A stretch of 64,000 nt of DNA from Aureimonas sp. AU4 (GCF_001463765.1 NZ_BBWK01000051.1:19941-83940), one strand, 5' to 3'; counted from the stretch's first letter, positions 11,087 to 20,257 are shown. The notes: generated from the letters alone by a model not told the origin. Numbers and translations are program-made.

Positions 11087-12358
11087 TCACCACTCGCTGC
11101 GCTTCAGCCGGCGCAGCTGCTTCTCCAGCGCATCGAGGTTGGCCGCCGCCGTGCCCTGGCCGGACAAGGTCTTGTTGGCCGCCGTCCAGAACTGCTGCGA
11201 GACCTCGTTGTACTTGCCCTTGGTGGGGGCGGAAGGGCGTGCCGTGGCGTTCTCGAACACGGTCTTCCACTTGGCCACCAGCGGCTGCTTCTGCGCGATC
11301 TCGGGATCCTCGTAGAGCGCGGGGATCGTGGGCAGGCGGGCGGTGCCGAGCGCGCGCGCCTTCTGCGACTCGGCGGAGGTGAGGAACTTCACCAGATCCA
11401 CCGCCGCCTGCTTGTGCTCGGAAAAGTTCGAGACCGCGAGGTTCCAGCCGCCGAGGCACGCAGCCGAGTTGCCGCCCGCGCCCGCGGGAAGGGGCGCTGC
11501 GTCGAACTTGCCCTTGATGGGCGAGTCGTCGCCGTTGGCGAGAGGGTAGGCATAGGGCCAGTTGCGCATGAAGACGGCGTTGCCGGTCTGCCAGACGCCG
11601 CGCGACTCCTCCTCCATGTAGCCGAGCACGCCGGCGGGCGCGATCGTGCCGACCCAGCCCTTGGCCATGTCGAGCGCCTCTGCGGCCTTGGGGTTGTTGA
11701 CGGTGATGTTGCCGTCCGCGTCCACGATCTGGCCGCCGCCGTTCGAGGCGACCCATTCCAGCGCGTCGCAGGTCAGGCCCTCGTAGGCCGCGCCCTGGAA
11801 CACGAAGCCGTTCATCTGCGCGTTGCCGGCCTGCCGCTCGCCGTCCTGCACGGCCTTGGCGGTCTCGGTCAGCTCGGCCCAGGTCTTGGGAACCGGCTTG
11901 CCGTACTTCTCCAGGAGGTCCTTGCGATAATAGAGAGCCGGCGCGTCGGCGTAGAGCGGCATGGCGACGAGCTTGCCGTCCACCGTCTGCGAGGCGACCA
12001 CGGAGGGGTTGTGCTGGCCCACCACGTCCTTCATCGCCTCGGTGAGGTCCATGAAGTTGCTGGCGAGCTGCGGCGCCCAGATCACGTCGGTGCGGTAGAC
12101 GTCGATGTCCTTGTTGCCGGCCGAGAGCCAGAGCCGGTACTGGCCGAACTGGTCCGAGGTCGAGGCCGGCATGGTGACGATCTTGACCGTGTGGCCGCTC
12201 GCCTTCTGGAAGGCGTCGAGCTGCGTGCGCATCTCCTCGACGTCCTTGCCGATCGAGCCGAGCACGATCGACAGCTCCTCGGCCATCGCGGGCGTGCCCG
12301 CCAGCGCGAGCCCCGTCGCCAGAACGGCCGCGAACCGGCGCATGTTGCTGGTCGTCAT
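11087..12358 (-). CDS. Sugar ABC importer periplasmic binding protein
   Basis: Extracellular solute-binding protein of family 1, 423 aa, that delivers sugar to the permease pair. I chose the ATG at 12358 because AGGGGAGGAC precedes it and a clean Sec signal follows (MRRFAAVLATGLALAGTPAMA, cleaved before EELS); an in-frame upstream extension to 12412 lacks such support. The lobes resemble ThuE/MalE-like proteins (DVYRTDVIWAPQLA, YYRKDLLEKYG, KFLTSAESQKARA). It is first in its operon, with a LacI-type palindrome at 12475-12486 upstream. A trehalose/maltose/sucrose-class substrate is plausible but inferred. Confidence 0.92.
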   Translation of the reverse strand: MTTSNMRRFAAVLATGLALAGTPAMAEELSIVLGSIGKDVEEMRTQLDAFQKASGHTVKIVTMPASTSDQFGQYRLWLSAGNKDIDVYRTDVIWAPQLASNFMDLTEAMKDVVGQHNPSVVASQTVDGKLVAMPLYADAPALYYRKDLLEKYGKPVPKTWAELTETAKAVQDGERQAGNAQMNGFVFQGAAYEGLTCDALEWVASNGGGQIVDADGNITVNNPKAAEALDMAKGWVGTIAPAGVLGYMEEESRGVWQTGNAVFMRNWPYAYPLANGDDSPIKGKFDAAPLPAGAGGNSAACLGGWNLAVSNFSEHKQAAVDLVKFLTSAESQKARALGTARLPTIPALYEDPEIAQKQPLVAKWKTVFENATARPSAPTKGKYNEVSQQFWTAANKTLSGQGTAAANLDALEKQLRRLKRSEW

Positions 12359-12474
12359 GTGTCCTCCCCTTGGCTGTCGCCCCGTTGGCCGGGGTCGACC
12401 CGGCAGCACCATCGCTCGCCCCTGCGCCGGATCAGCGGGGGTGCGACGGCTCGATGCCGGTGAACTAGGGCGAG

Positions 12475-12486
12475 TGAAGCGGTTCA
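12475..12486. promoter_or_regulatory. Candidate LacI-type operator before the sugar importer operon
   Basis: TGAAGCGGTTCA has matching TGAA and TTCA arms around a central CG (only the pair flanking the CG fails to match) and lies about 117 bases upstream of the binding-protein start. It fits T-N-AA-N-CG-N-TT-N-A, the same pattern as the palindrome before zwf. The rest of the 12359-12576 gap shows no gene. Confidence 0.45.
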
Positions 12487-12576
12487 GGAACGCCGGCGCA
12501 AGCCGGAACGCACCTCACAAGGGCGGCACGAGCGCCGCGGAGACGCAATTCCTGGGGATCGCCCGCTGCAGGCGCG

Positions 12577-14565
12577 TCAGGACCCGGCACCCTCCAGGCG
12601 GCGGCGGCGCAGGGCCGCCAGGCGCAGGCTGACGCGCTCGCGCGCGCCCTCGGGGGCGGACGGCCCCGCGTCCGGCTGATCGGCCGTCCCCTCGCCCTCG
12701 GGCGCCTTGTCGGCCTGCGCGCGGCGCGCGGCACCCAGCGCGCGGATGCGCTCGCGCAGCGCGTCGCGCCGGCGCTCCAGCTCGTCCTCGGACGGGCCGT
12801 CGTCGACGGCGTGCTCCCGGGAGGCACCGTCCTCGTCCGCTTCGGCGGTCTCTTCCTCGTGCGGGTGGGCGGCCAGATCGGCGGAGGCGTCGGTCGAGGG
12901 CGACGGCAGGTCGCGGCCAATCGCGTCGGAGGGCTCGGCCGCGCTCGTGCCGCGCAGTTCCCAGCCCGCGCCGACCGGTGCCGGCCGGGTTTCGGCAGGT
13001 TCGCTCGCACCCGCCGGCCCGTGCTCGGCGACGGTCTCGGCGCGGTCGTGGCTGAGGACGTCGCGGGCAAGCTGCGCGGCAGCCGCCTCCCCCATCGCGA
13101 ACGAGGGGGCCTCGGCCGGCGCGCGATGGCCGCGCAGGGCCCTGACGATCGCGGCCAGAAGCACGATCGCGACGCCGAGCCCCGCGCCCGCGATGCCGCC
13201 GGCCGCGACCACGACCTTGCGCGACAGGCTGGAGGGAAGAAGCGGCACGCTCGCGTCGGAGATCACGCGCACGTTGGTGGTGTTGAGCGATTCCTGTTCG
13301 CTGGTCTGCCGGGCGCGCAGGAGATAGGCCTCGTAGACGGCGCGCGAGGCGTCGACCTCGCGCTCCAGCTCGCGCAGGCGCACGAAGGAGCCGCTGGTCT
13401 CGATCTGGCGCGAGCGCAGCGTGTCGATCTGCGCGGTGAGGTCGCGCTCGGTCGCCTGGGCGCGGGCGAGCTCGGTCTGGGCCGAGGCGACGATGCGCGA
13501 GAGCTCGGTCTGGATCGCACGGCGGGCCGAGGCGAGCGCCCCTTCCGAGGCGATGCGCTGGGGGTGGCGGGGGCCGAGGCGCGAGGCGAGGAGCGCCTCG
13601 TTCTGGGCGGCTTCCGCGTAGGTCTGGCGCAGGCGCTGGAGCGACTCGGAGTTCAGGCCCTCGGGAAACGAGCCCTCCACCACGTCGTCGACGCTCGCGC
13701 GGCGCAGCGACTCGGCGCGCACGTTGAGCGCCGTGATCTGGGCGCGCACGTCGGCGAGCTGGTTGTTGATGCGCGTGATGTACTCGTCGTCGATCAGCTT
13801 GCCGCCGACGCCGACCAGCCGGTTCTCGGCCTTGTAGGTCTCGACCGCCTCCTCCGTGTCGACGACGCGCTGGCGCAGCTCGGCCAGGCGCGACGACAGG
13901 GCCTGTGTCGCGCGGCGCGCGATCTCGGCCTGGGCGCGGCCCTGCTCGGCGATGAAGGTCTCGGTCACGAGGTTGGCGAGGCGCGCCGCCTTCTCGGCGT
14001 CCTCGGAGCGCACCGCGAGGTCGATCACGAAGCTGTTGGGGTTGCGCGCCGCCGCCACGTGCTTGCGGAACTCGGCCAGCGTCACGAGCTCGCGGTCGCG
14101 CACCATCGCCTCGCCGTCCTGCGAGCCGAAGACCGACAGAGCCGCCGAGAACCCGCCGAGGAGGCTCGTGCGCGTTCCGTTGAACTCGGAATCGGCCGTC
14201 AGCGTCGCCTCCGAGATGACGCGGCCGAGCACGCGGTCCGAGGTCATGACCGCGATCTGGCTTTCCACCAGCGCGAGGGTCGCGTCGGTCGACAGGCCCT
14301 GCGGCGTCACCGTGACGTCGTTCTGGACGATGTTGAGGTCGCGCGGGTCGAGGACGAGGCGGCTGACGGCGGTGAACTGCTTGGGCGTCGACATGGCGCT
14401 GGCGAGCGCCAGACCGGCTCCCGCGAGCGCGAAGAGCACGATGAGCCAGCGCGCGCGCCAGACCGACGAGAAGAGCGCCACCGGATCGAAGAGCCCGCCC
14501 GGCATCCTCCCGCCCGCCGGCGCGACAACGGCCGGCTGCGCCGGGCTGTGGCTCTCGTAGAACAT
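12577..14565 (-). CDS. Wzz/GumC-type polysaccharide co-polymerase without a kinase domain
   Basis: Inner-membrane protein that sets exopolysaccharide chain length and links to export. Domains in order: short N-terminus; first membrane helix (LIVLFALAGAGLALA) near residue 40; Wzz domain (KQFTAVSRLVLDPRD); long coiled-coil region with RLAELRQRV and ERDLTAQIDTL around residues 215-400; second helix (VVVAAGGIAGAGLGVAIVLLAA) near residue 455. Exo/Wzc homologues often continue into a tyrosine kinase. Here no Walker motif follows, only an acidic, Ala/Glu-rich, probably disordered tail of about 190 residues. It lies downstream of the GH10 gene on the same strand. A separate kinase would be expected elsewhere. 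Confidence 0.88.
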   Translation of the reverse strand: MFYESHSPAQPAVVAPAGGRMPGGLFDPVALFSSVWRARWLIVLFALAGAGLALASAMSTPKQFTAVSRLVLDPRDLNIVQNDVTVTPQGLSTDATLALVESQIAVMTSDRVLGRVISEATLTADSEFNGTRTSLLGGFSAALSVFGSQDGEAMVRDRELVTLAEFRKHVAAARNPNSFVIDLAVRSEDAEKAARLANLVTETFIAEQGRAQAEIARRATQALSSRLAELRQRVVDTEEAVETYKAENRLVGVGGKLIDDEYITRINNQLADVRAQITALNVRAESLRRASVDDVVEGSFPEGLNSESLQRLRQTYAEAAQNEALLASRLGPRHPQRIASEGALASARRAIQTELSRIVASAQTELARAQATERDLTAQIDTLRSRQIETSGSFVRLRELEREVDASRAVYEAYLLRARQTSEQESLNTTNVRVISDASVPLLPSSLSRKVVVAAGGIAGAGLGVAIVLLAAIVRALRGHRAPAEAPSFAMGEAAAAQLARDVLSHDRAETVAEHGPAGASEPAETRPAPVGAGWELRGTSAAEPSDAIGRDLPSPSTDASADLAAHPHEEETAEADEDGASREHAVDDGPSEDELERRRDALRERIRALGAARRAQADKAPEGEGTADQPDAGPSAPEGARERVSLRLAALRRRRLEGAGS

Positions 14566-14693
14566 GGACAGGCCTTCGCGACAGGGTGCCGAGCCCCGGT
14601 CGGGCTCCCGCGATGACCTTGCGTCAACATGGCAAAGAAAGGGTTAACGTACCCTCCTCCAGAGCGTGGCGGCAGGTGCGAGGCCGCCGCGCC

Positions 14694-15809
14694 TCAGGCC
14701 TGTGCGAGGCGCCGGCGCAGGAGCTCGTACCAGCGCTTGGGCACGAGGTCCGCATCCAGCGGCAGCGGGCGCACGGGCTGGCCGTCGGTGCGCGGCATCA
14801 CGTCGCCCACCCAGCTGTAGCGGTCGGTCAGGCCCCAGGTGATCACGGCCTCGGGGCGCTGCCCGGCAAACAGCCCGTCCAGGAAGTCGCCGACCACCTT
14901 CTCCGCCGCCCGGTCGATCTCCTCGGGTCCGCCCGGCACCTGAAAGTCGATGACGTCGATCTCGGTGGCCAGAAGCCCGACGCCGAGCGTCTTCAGGTCG
15001 CGCCCGAAGCGCGCCATCGCCTCCGGGTCGATCTCGAAATGCGAGTAGAGGTGGCCCTGGATGCCGACCGCGTCGACGCGCAGGCCCCCGTCCTGCAGCT
15101 GGCGCACGAGGTCGAGCATCACGCGCCGCCGCGCGTCGTAGCGCGCGCCCCGGAACTCGAGGTCGTAGTCGTTGACGACGAGGCGCGCGCCCGGATCGGC
15201 GCGCGCGGCCTCGGCGAACGCGATCGGGATATGGCGGGGCCCGAGCGTGCGCAGCCACCACGTGTCGCGCAAGGGGCCGCCGCTCTCGCGCGGCTCGTGG
15301 GCGATCACCTCGTTCACGACGTCCCAGCTTTCGAGCCGCCCCCGGAAATGGCCGGCGGTGCGCTGGATATGCTCGCGCAGCACCATCTCGGCCTCGATCG
15401 GGTCCCGGATCCGCTCCAGCCACGCGGGGTTGCCGTCGTGCCAGACGAAGGTGTGTCCGCGCGAGGTCTTGCCGTTGGAGCGCGCCCAGTCGACGAGCCG
15501 GTCGGCGGGCCCGAACTCGAAGCTCTCGCGCGTGGGGCGCAGCATCGGGAACTTCAGCTCGTTCATCGGCAGGACGAGGTCGCACCGGTCCAGGAAGACC
15601 TGGGCGTAGGCGGGATCGCTGTCGAAGAAGTTGGACTGGATCGCCGCGCCGAAGGGCACGGGCGCGGCCGCCCGCGCTACGCGGGACGGGCCGATCGTTG
15701 CGGCGAGCGCGGCGGCTCCTCCCAGAAGCGAACGGCGCGTTAAGGCCGTTCTGCTAGACGGGAAGCGGCGCGGCCCGTTGGCCGTGCGGGTCTTGGGCAT
15801 CACGGACAC
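14694..15809 (-). CDS. Tat-exported GH10 endo-beta-1,4-xylanase-type glycosidase
   Basis: Retaining glycoside hydrolase family 10, 371 aa. The N-terminus has a twin-arginine signal (LTRRSLLGGAAALAATIGPS). The fold begins with FGAAIQSNFFDSD. The acid/base Glu is in WDVVNEVIAHEP and the nucleophile Glu in LLATEIDVIDF; HTFVWHDGNPAW and VGIQGHLYSHFE are further GH10 hallmarks. Xylan use is not suggested by the neighbours. Placement between a Wzz-type protein and a flippase suggests trimming or release of the cell's own polysaccharide. Only 33 bases separate its start from the divergent flippase gene, so its promoter must overlap coding DNA or the true start is an in-frame ATG at 15800. Confidence 0.9.
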   Translation of the reverse strand: MSVMPKTRTANGPRRFPSSRTALTRRSLLGGAAALAATIGPSRVARAAAPVPFGAAIQSNFFDSDPAYAQVFLDRCDLVLPMNELKFPMLRPTRESFEFGPADRLVDWARSNGKTSRGHTFVWHDGNPAWLERIRDPIEAEMVLREHIQRTAGHFRGRLESWDVVNEVIAHEPRESGGPLRDTWWLRTLGPRHIPIAFAEAARADPGARLVVNDYDLEFRGARYDARRRVMLDLVRQLQDGGLRVDAVGIQGHLYSHFEIDPEAMARFGRDLKTLGVGLLATEIDVIDFQVPGGPEEIDRAAEKVVGDFLDGLFAGQRPEAVITWGLTDRYSWVGDVMPRTDGQPVRPLPLDADLVPKRWYELLRRRLAQA

Positions 15810-15842
15810 GCTCCTCGAGGCCCGGAAGATGGGCTGTCATCC

Positions 15843-17144
15843 ATGGGCTCGATGGTGAGGCAAAGATTTGAAGGGAAGCTGAAGCTTCTCGCCGACTACG
15901 CCAAGCTCCTCGGCGGCTCGGGCGGCCGGCTCGTCTTGTCGCTCGCCTACTTCGCCGCGATCGCCAACGCGCTGAGCGTCGCCGACTACGGCCTCTTCGC
16001 CACGGCCTCGGCGACCGGCATCGTCCTGTCGCGCATCTTCGGCCTCGGCTTCGTGTCGCCGCTCTACCGCACCTCGGCCGCCCGCCCGCGCCTCATCGGC
16101 GTCTACACGGCGGGGCTGCTTCTGGCGGCGGTCGCCTCGCTGCCGCTGGTCGCGCTCGCCGCCGCCGGCTTCTACCTCGCGGTGTTCCGCGAGGATCTGG
16201 GCCCTGGTCCGTTCGCGCTGATCGTGGCGGCCGAGGTCCTCGCCTGGCGCACGCTCGAGGTCGTGTGCATCGTCAACAACGGCCTCGGCCGCTTCGGCCG
16301 CGCCTCGCTCCTGGTGGTGGGGGGAACGCTGGCCAAGGCATTGGCCGCGCTCGTCTTCCTCCGAATCGCCGGGCACGACGGCGGCCTCTGGTTCTGGGGG
16401 CTCCTGTATCTCGCCGCCAACGCGTTCTCGGCGCTCGCGGGCATCGCGTTCCTGTATCCGCGCCAGCGCCTGCGCATCGACATGCGGCTCTACCGCCGCC
16501 GCCTGCAGGACAGCCTGTCCGTCGCGGGCGCCGAGATCCTGTTCTACCTCCAGTCCGAGCTCGACAAGCTCCTGGTGCTCTCGGTCGGTGGCCCGCAGAC
16601 GGCGGGCATCTACGCGCTTCTCATGCGGCTCATCGACCTCACCGCCCTGCCGGTGCGCTCGTTCAACATGATGGTGGTGCAGAAGATCATGCGCGCGCCG
16701 GGCTGGCTCGCCTCGTGGCGCATGCGGCTCGGGCTGGAGGGCGGCATCGCGCTGGTCTCGGCCGCGGGCGCGGGCGCGCTCGCGCTGGTGCTGCAGTTCG
16801 CGCCGCGGCTTCTGGGCGGCAACGTCGCCGAGGCCGTGCCCCTGATGCCGCTCGTGATCCTCGTGCCTGCCTTCCGCAACCTCGTGGAATACGAGAGCGA
16901 GCTTCTCTATGCGGGCGGGCGCACCACGGTCCGAGCGGGACTGCTGGCGCTTCTGGGCGTCGTCAAGGCCGCGCTCCTGACATGGCTCCTGCAGGGCGTG
17001 GGCGACGGCTCGACGGGATGGGTGGCGGGCCTCAACGCGGTCTTCGCCGCGCTCTGGACCCTTTCCTTCGCCGCGACCTACACGGCGCTCGCAGCGCCCG
17101 CAGGGCGGCGCGCCGCACTCGGGGCGGTGGGCGGGGCCGCCTGA
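15843..17144 (+). CDS. Wzx-like polysaccharide flippase / oligosaccharide translocase
   Basis: Integral membrane protein of 433 aa with many hydrophobic helices, of the MOP/Wzx type that flips lipid-linked repeat units to the periplasm. The N-terminal part (LLGGSGGRLVLSL, then ANALSVADYGLFATA) is typical, as is the central stretch LQSELDKLLVLSVGGPQTAGIYALLMRL. It is divergent from the GH10 gene and convergent with the glycosyltransferase set ending at 17176. No Wzy-type polymerase is visible next to it. Confidence 0.82.
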   Translation: MGSMVRQRFEGKLKLLADYAKLLGGSGGRLVLSLAYFAAIANALSVADYGLFATASATGIVLSRIFGLGFVSPLYRTSAARPRLIGVYTAGLLLAAVASLPLVALAAAGFYLAVFREDLGPGPFALIVAAEVLAWRTLEVVCIVNNGLGRFGRASLLVVGGTLAKALAALVFLRIAGHDGGLWFWGLLYLAANAFSALAGIAFLYPRQRLRIDMRLYRRRLQDSLSVAGAEILFYLQSELDKLLVLSVGGPQTAGIYALLMRLIDLTALPVRSFNMMVVQKIMRAPGWLASWRMRLGLEGGIALVSAAGAGALALVLQFAPRLLGGNVAEAVPLMPLVILVPAFRNLVEYESELLYAGGRTTVRAGLLALLGVVKAALLTWLLQGVGDGSTGWVAGLNAVFAALWTLSFAATYTALAAPAGRRAALGAVGGAA

Positions 17145-17175
17145 GCGCAACCGGATCGGCGTCCGGACAAGGCTC

Positions 17176-18054
17176 CTAGAGACCGACCACCGAACGGATC
17201 AGGTCGGGGCTCGTTCCGGTGAAGGACTGGAGGCCGACCGCCACCTGATCGGCTTCCAGCCCGTCCAGAAAGGCGCGCACGCCCGTCTCGTCCAGCGGCG
17301 GCCCGATCCAGTAGACGGCGCAGAGCATCCGGTCGGTCGGCTCGTGCCGGTCGGGGCGCGCCTCGCACTCCTCCACGAAGCGTCCGTAGATCGTGCATTC
17401 CGACAGGGCGGCGGAGCCGACCAGCGCGCGCATGGCCGACCGGCCCGTCGCCTCGCGGATGCGGGCCAGCATGTCGCGCACCGAATCGGCGCGCCAGGCG
17501 ATCAGGGTCGCGATGTAGCCGGTCTCGGTCTCGGCCGGCGCCTCGATGCCGAGAAGCCGACCCGCTCGCCGCGACCACTCCCCATGCTCGATCCGCAGGG
17601 CGTCGGTCACGACCTGGCGCATCGCGTCGGGCCGCCGGTAGAAGGATACGCGCCCGCCGTGGATCATCGAGCCCACCGCGAAGGGCCGCACGAAAAGCAC
17701 ATCGGAATCGAGCGAGACCAGCACGTCCTCGTCGAGCGCGGCCGCCATGGCGATGCGGCGCAGTTGCTGCACGTGCCAGCCGCGCAGGGGCGGGCCGAAC
17801 GGCGTCACCCAGAGCGAGCGGCGCGGCCGGCCGAAAAGGGTCGGCACGGGCACGAGCCAGGCGGGCAGGATCTCGTTCTCGCAAACGACCCGTCGCCCCG
17901 GCCCCTCGAGGGCCCGGAACAGCGCGAGGTCGCGCCGCGCCACCAGGATCAGATGAACGGCATGGCCGGTGACGAAGCGGTCGATCGAGTCGCACAGGAG
18001 GCGGCATCGCTCGAAGTCGCCGCGATAGCTCGACGTCACGAGGGCGACGCGCAT
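17176..18054 (-). CDS. DUF6492-type putative glycosyltransferase of the polysaccharide locus
   Basis: Protein of 292 aa. It starts with MRVALVTSSYRGDFERC, has a nucleotide-sugar-like hydrophobic core (VHLILVARRDLALFRAL), the HVQQLRRIAMA segment, and an acidic metal-binding-like motif LVSLDSDVLFVRPF resembling the DxD of GT-A enzymes. I place it with DUF6492 from memory of similar rhizobial polysaccharide-cluster proteins. The ATG shares one base with the stop of the upstream WecG-type gene (TGATG), so the two are coupled; an in-frame upstream extension overlaps that gene and is unlikely. The donor and acceptor sugars are unknown. Confidence 0.72.
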   Translation of the reverse strand: MRVALVTSSYRGDFERCRLLCDSIDRFVTGHAVHLILVARRDLALFRALEGPGRRVVCENEILPAWLVPVPTLFGRPRRSLWVTPFGPPLRGWHVQQLRRIAMAAALDEDVLVSLDSDVLFVRPFAVGSMIHGGRVSFYRRPDAMRQVVTDALRIEHGEWSRRAGRLLGIEAPAETETGYIATLIAWRADSVRDMLARIREATGRSAMRALVGSAALSECTIYGRFVEECEARPDRHEPTDRMLCAVYWIGPPLDETGVRAFLDGLEADQVAVGLQSFTGTSPDLIRSVVGL

Positions 18055-18884
18055 CAGCGCTCCGTCCCGCGCGCGATCTTCTGCCGGGCGACGCGCAGGA
18101 GAAAGGCGGGATTGCCGCGGATATAGCGCCGGGCGAGGCGCCGCGGCTCCAGCAAGAGGCGCCAGACCCATTCGGCGCGCAGGCGCCGCACGAGCGCGGG
18201 TGCGCGCGCGACCTTGCCGGCGGTGAAGTCCAGAAGCGCCCCGACGCCCATCGCGACCGCCGCCTCGCGCGCACCGACATGGCGATGCAGGAACATCTCC
18301 TGCCGGGGCACGCCGAGGCCGACCAGAAGAAGATCGGGCTTCAGGGCGCGCAGAAGCGCGGCCACGCCCTCGGCCTGGTCGCCCTCCTGAAAGAAGCCGT
18401 GCGAGACCGCCGTGAAGCGGTGCTGCGGGAAGCGCTCCGCGAAGCGCTGGGCCGCGCGTTCCGCCACGCCCGGCTCGCCGCCCACCAGCGCCACGCGCAG
18501 CGGCTCGGCGGCCGCGGCAAGGAGGCGCGGCACGAAGTCGGTCCCGTTGAGGTTTTCCGGAAAGGGCTCGCCGAACAGCAGGCGCGAGCCGAGATCGACC
18601 CCGATCCCGTCCGGCAGGCAGAGCGTTCCCTCCATGGCCTCGCGATAGTCCGCGTCCTCCAGCGAGACGTTAACGCAATGCGCGTTGGCAAAGGTGACGC
18701 GCAGGCCCATGCGGGTGCGCATCGCCTCCAGAACCGCGGCGACCGCCGTATCGCCGTCGACCGCCGCGACCGAGAGCCCACCGATGCGGCGCAGGACGAA
18801 GCGCGAAAGATCAGGGCCCGCCGCCGCGCGCCGCGTCGGCGACCGGGACGGCGAGGGCCGCGCGCTGACGAGGGCGCCGCTCAT
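18054..18884 (-). CDS. WecG/TagA/CpsF family (GT26) glycosyltransferase
   Basis: Transfers a hexosamine-type sugar to a lipid-linked intermediate in surface-polysaccharide assembly. At 276 aa it has GT26 hallmarks in order: VTFANAHCVNVS, LPDGIGVDLGSRLLFG, VALVGGEPGVAERAA, and LLVGLGVPRQEMFLHRH, followed by ALLDFTAGKVARAP. The C-terminal basic segment is probably membrane-associated. Its ATG overlaps the stop of the GT4 gene by 4 bases and its stop overlaps the next start by one base, giving a tightly coupled three-gene unit. Confidence 0.9.
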   Translation of the reverse strand: MSGALVSARPSPSRSPTRRAAAGPDLSRFVLRRIGGLSVAAVDGDTAVAAVLEAMRTRMGLRVTFANAHCVNVSLEDADYREAMEGTLCLPDGIGVDLGSRLLFGEPFPENLNGTDFVPRLLAAAAEPLRVALVGGEPGVAERAAQRFAERFPQHRFTAVSHGFFQEGDQAEGVAALLRALKPDLLLVGLGVPRQEMFLHRHVGAREAAVAMGVGALLDFTAGKVARAPALVRRLRAEWVWRLLLEPRRLARRYIRGNPAFLLRVARQKIARGTER

Positions 18885-20107
18885 GCCGCGACGCCGCGTC
18901 GCCGGCGCTCGCGCCCGTCCCAGGCGCCGGCCGCGCTCGCCTCGGGTCGCAGCCGGGACAGGCCGGCGGAGAGCCCGGCCAGAAGACCCTGGTTCTGGCG
19001 CTGGGCGAAGGCGCCGCCGTCGAGGCGTCTCACCTCGCCCGCGCGAACCGCCGCCACCAGCGCCGCAAGGGCGCCGGCAAAGCTTGCCGCATCGTCCGCG
19101 ACCCGCACGTTGGCGGGCAGGACGGCGCCGATGCCGCGCAGCGCGGCGGGCGTCGCCACGGCGGGCATCCCCTCCTCCAGCGTCTCGATGGTCTTGAGCT
19201 GCACGCCGGTCCCCCCGCGCGTGGCGATCGCGACGACGCGGCTCGAGCGCACGAAGTCGGCGGCATCCGGCACGCGGCCCCGGAAGCGGACCTGCGGGGG
19301 CGCGGCCGGCGGGGGCCCGTCGAAGACGCCGGCGATCTCGATCGTGACGTCGGGCGGAAGCCGGGGCACGACCTCTTGAAGAAACCAGTCCATGCCGACG
19401 CGGTTCGGCGCCCAGCTCCAGGTGCCGATCATGGCGACGTCGACGCGCGGTTCGCCGGGGTTTGTGCCTGCCCCGCGCTCACGGCCCGTCGCGAGGCTGA
19501 GCGTCACGGCGCGCGGGTCGCCCTCGAGGCCGAGGCGCCGCGCGTCGTCCTGCGCGAGCGTATGCACCACCGCAGCCTCGCGGCACAGCCACGCTTCGCC
19601 GCGCTCCAGAAGGCGAGCCTCGCGGGCATACAGGAGGCGCGACACCGGGGAGCGGGCATGCACGGCGTTCTCGCGTGCCGACAGATGCTCGACATTGTGG
19701 GCGATCAGGACGGTGGGCGCGATCCCGGTCAGCAAGGGGTAGGCGATCGGCATCTGGACCGAGGACAGGATCACCGCGTCGACCTGCCCGACCGCGTCGA
19801 GCCGGCGCCGCAGGGTCGCATCGTCCACCACGCGCAGCTTGGCCGAAGAGACCGTGAGACCCAAGCGCAGGGCCCGCACGACCCAGGCCGCCTTTCGCGC
19901 CCGCGAGGCACCGCTGTTCTCGATCGCCAACGGGCCGAGATCCAGGTGCGGACCGCGCGGCGCCTCGGCACCGGGCCGGCGGAAGCCCACCGGCACGAGT
20001 TCCACGCCGCACGCCTCCAGTCCCCGCGCGATCGCGCGGTTGGCGATCTCGAAGCCGGTCGCGGCCTGGGCCTCCGGCAGCCAGGATGAAACGAAGAGAG
20101 CGCGCAT
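18881..20107 (-). CDS. Group 1 (GT4-like) glycosyltransferase
   Basis: Cytoplasmic GT-B glycosyltransferase, 408 aa, first gene of a three-gene minus-strand unit. The N-terminal domain starts MRALFVSSWLPEAQAATGFEIANRA, with the donor-side glycine-rich turn near ATGFE. A linker segment APTVLIAHNVEHLSA and the C-terminal donor domain (VDVAMIGTWSWAPN, then VRFRGRVPDAADFVRSS and LKTIETLEEGMPAVATPAALRGI) are as in GT4. It overlaps the WecG-type gene by 4 bases. The transferred sugar cannot be predicted. Confidence 0.87.
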   Translation of the reverse strand: MRALFVSSWLPEAQAATGFEIANRAIARGLEACGVELVPVGFRRPGAEAPRGPHLDLGPLAIENSGASRARKAAWVVRALRLGLTVSSAKLRVVDDATLRRRLDAVGQVDAVILSSVQMPIAYPLLTGIAPTVLIAHNVEHLSARENAVHARSPVSRLLYAREARLLERGEAWLCREAAVVHTLAQDDARRLGLEGDPRAVTLSLATGRERGAGTNPGEPRVDVAMIGTWSWAPNRVGMDWFLQEVVPRLPPDVTIEIAGVFDGPPPAAPPQVRFRGRVPDAADFVRSSRVVAIATRGGTGVQLKTIETLEEGMPAVATPAALRGIGAVLPANVRVADDAASFAGALAALVAAVRAGEVRRLDGGAFAQRQNQGLLAGLSAGLSRLRPEASAAGAWDGRERRRRGVAA

Positions 20108-20257
20108 GGAGAACTTGTCCCGAGGATGCCCCAGAGTTAGCCGGCGGCCGTTACAAAAGCGTCAAGTCATCGGTGCGAAAGCGCGGCGTCGCGGCTACGC
20201 CTCCTTCATCCCGTTGCTTGACCGATTCTTCATCGCTTCCGCCGGAGGATGGCGGCC

